6,900 nt of DNA, taken from assembly GCA_017614095.1 (NCBI GenBank), contig JAGACN010000082.1, forward strand, positions 1-6,900, read 5' to 3'. Shown piece by piece: positions 5,510-6,900 of this stretch; within the stretch, counting starts at the first letter, position 1, and every line of letters starts with the position of its first letter. A program made the translations under genes and the position numbers. The notes beneath the pieces are model-generated. The model ran no database searches, was not told the origin of the DNA, and worked only from the letters and a program-made list of their open reading frames with translations. Source of the DNA: Clostridia bacterium (GTDB lineage: Bacteria > Bacillota_A > Clostridia > Oscillospirales > CAG-382).

Positions 5510-6900
5510 ATGCTGTATCGAGTGATGGGACCGGCCGGCAGCGGCAAAACCGGTTATCTTTACGGAATGCTGTCGGAGGCATTCATGCGCGGGGAGTCCT
5601 GCGTATGGATCGCTCCGGAGCAGCAGTCCTTCCAGACCGAGCGGGAAATACTGACCCGTCTCGGCAACAAGGGCAGCGAGCGGGTCGAAGTCATGACGTT
5701 CGGGGAAATGCCCGACCGCGTCGCGCGCCAGTACGGCGGCTCTTCCGTCACCTATCTGGAAAAAGGGGCCGTTTTTGCGCTTTTGTCCGTGCTGGTCGCG
5801 CAGAACCGCTCCGCCCTGTCCGAATATGCCGCTTCCGCGGAAGACCCGGGCTTCCTGTCCGGGCTTTTGCATTTGTTCAAACGGCTGCGGTCCGCGATGA
5901 TCACGCCGGTCATGCTCGCCGAAGCCGCCGAAAGCGGGGATTGGACGGACGAATCCAGACTGCGCGGGAAGCTGCGGGACGCCGCCGTTCTGTACAAAGC
6001 CTATGACGGCTTTTTTACGGAGGAACGGCAGGATGCGCACAACCGGCTGACCATTCTGGCCGACCGGCTGGCCGATTGTCCGTATTTCGCCGGGAAGACC
6101 GTATTTCTGGACGGGTATTACCGGCTGCACGAGCAGGAACTGGCCGTACTGGCCCGGATCCTGAAGCAGGCCAAGGCGGTCTGGTGCGGGTTTACGGCAG
6201 ATGAGCGCGAACTGTTTTCCGCCGTTCGCGCGTCGGCGAACCGTCTGGGCGAACTGGCGGATTCCTGCGTGGACATCCGGCTGCAGGGATACAAGCGCGG
6301 GAAGGATCCCGCTTTCCGGTTCCTGGAAGCCCATCTGTGGTCGGACGAGACGCCGGTATACGACCATCCGGTGCCGTGCATCCGGCTGACGCGCGCGGGG
6401 CATGCCTTTGACGAGGCGCATGCGGTCGCTTCGCAGATCATGGAACTGGTCCGGAACGGCATGCGCTACCGGGAGATCACCGTTTTTGCCCGCGATCCCC
6501 GGAATTACGCCGGCATCCTGGACGCGGTCTTCCGCTCCGCCGGCATCCCCTACTTCTATTCCGAAAAGGAAGACATCACCGCGCGGCCGCTGGTTGCGTT
6601 CGTTTTCGCGTCGCTGGAAATGATCGCCACCCGGTTTTCGCTTTCGTCGGTGCGCAAGTATCTGAAGACCGGCTACTCGGGCATGACCGCGGACGAGTCG
6701 GACGCGCTTCTCCGTTATGCGGAAAGCTGGTCGCTGCACGGCAGCGTCTGGCTGAGCGAAAAGCCGTGGACGCGCAACCCTGGCGGCTACCGCTCCGGTC
6801 CGATGACCGAGGACCAGAAAGCGACGCTGGAAATGGTTAACCGCGCACGGGAACTGTTTGCGTTCCATGTTTATCCGCTGTACGAGGAATTCCAAAAGAA
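5510..6900 (+). CDS. addB: ATP-dependent helicase/deoxyribonuclease subunit B, AddB (N-terminal 463 residues; 3' end outside window)
   Basis: Subunit of the AddAB (RexAB) complex, which processes double-strand DNA ends and loads recombinase at Chi sites in Firmicutes. The frame is open from ATG 5510 to the right edge; full AddB is usually about 1100-1170 residues, so roughly 40 percent is seen. The N-terminus has the Walker A loop GPAGSGKT (7-14), followed by WIAPEQQSFQTE (33-44) and VEVMTFGEM (59-67), the helicase-like start of the clostridial AddB family. VFLDGYYRLHEQEL (198-211) is the Walker B-like segment. The region 301-354, with ITVFARDPRNYAGILDAVF and then AGIPYFYSEKED, is a strongly conserved AddB block. 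The C-terminal nuclease domain and its iron-sulfur cysteines are beyond the window and cannot be judged. An addA gene would be expected next on the same strand. The gene is separated from ispE by 34 bases, so it is probably in the same transcript. Confidence 0.93.
   Translation, partial: MLYRVMGPAGSGKTGYLYGMLSEAFMRGESCVWIAPEQQSFQTEREILTRLGNKGSERVEVMTFGEMPDRVARQYGGSSVTYLEKGAVFALLSVLVAQNRSALSEYAASAEDPGFLSGLLHLFKRLRSAMITPVMLAEAAESGDWTDESRLRGKLRDAAVLYKAYDGFFTEERQDAHNRLTILADRLADCPYFAGKTVFLDGYYRLHEQELAVLARILKQAKAVWCGFTADERELFSAVRASANRLGELADSCVDIRLQGYKRGKDPAFRFLEAHLWSDETPVYDHPVPCIRLTRAGHAFDEAHAVASQIMELVRNGMRYREITVFARDPRNYAGILDAVFRSAGIPYFYSEKEDITARPLVAFVFASLEMIATRFSLSSVRKYLKTGYSGMTADESDALLRYAESWSLHGSVWLSEKPWTRNPGGYRSGPMTEDQKATLEMVNRARELFAFHVYPLYEEFQK

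Noticed and set aside
4649..6895. Long open frame on the - strand, about 748 codons, opposite ispE and addB
   Set aside because: It lies wholly antisense to two well-recognised genes, and its translation is arginine- and proline-rich with no recognisable domain. High G+C and strong third-position bias open such frames.
1..6900. Mobile element, prophage, CRISPR array, toxin-antitoxin or defence island
   Set aside because: No transposase, integrase, direct-repeat array, tRNA junction or shift in base use was seen. Every segment is accounted for by conserved chromosomal genes.

Overview
The window reads as an ordinary chromosomal stretch of a G+C-rich Bacillota (Firmicutes), most likely a member of Clostridia. 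The evidence is a Gram-positive-type replicative polymerase (PolC), an AddB-type (not RecBCD-type) recombination helicase-nuclease subunit, an MEP-pathway isoprenoid gene, and strong G/C preference at third codon positions throughout. Nothing in the sequence allows a genus to be named.

All six genes lie on the + strand and almost no DNA is non-coding. From left to right: the C-terminal half of polC (2..2161, 5' end outside the window); a PHP-family phosphoesterase of the histidinol-phosphatase HisJ type (about 2167..2997); an Lrp/AsnC regulator (2994..3488); a class I PLP aminotransferase (about 3488..4654); ispE (4651..5475); and the first 463 codons of addB (5510..6900, running off the right edge). 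Neighbouring genes overlap by 1 to 4 bases, or abut within a few bases. The one real gap is 34 bases before addB, and it carries a good Shine-Dalgarno sequence. No gene-free stretch exceeds 300 bases. I see no tRNA, rRNA, CRISPR, insertion sequence, phage gene, convincing promoter or intrinsic terminator.

The products fall into three unrelated jobs: DNA replication and repair (PolC, AddB), amino-acid metabolism and its control (the Lrp regulator and aminotransferase, arranged like alaR-alaT/yugG-yugH of Bacillus subtilis, with the PHP protein of unknown substrate), and isoprenoid precursor synthesis (IspE). The layout suggests co-transcription and translational coupling rather than one pathway. 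Many Firmicutes place dxr-rseP-ispG just upstream of polC, so ispE here could extend an isoprenoid-polC neighbourhood, but those genes are outside the window.

I did not find a convincing undescribed system. The second-look items are modest: a stand-alone PHP protein coupled to polC, the regulator-enzyme pair embedded in a housekeeping string, and a GC-rich inverted repeat at the end of ispE.
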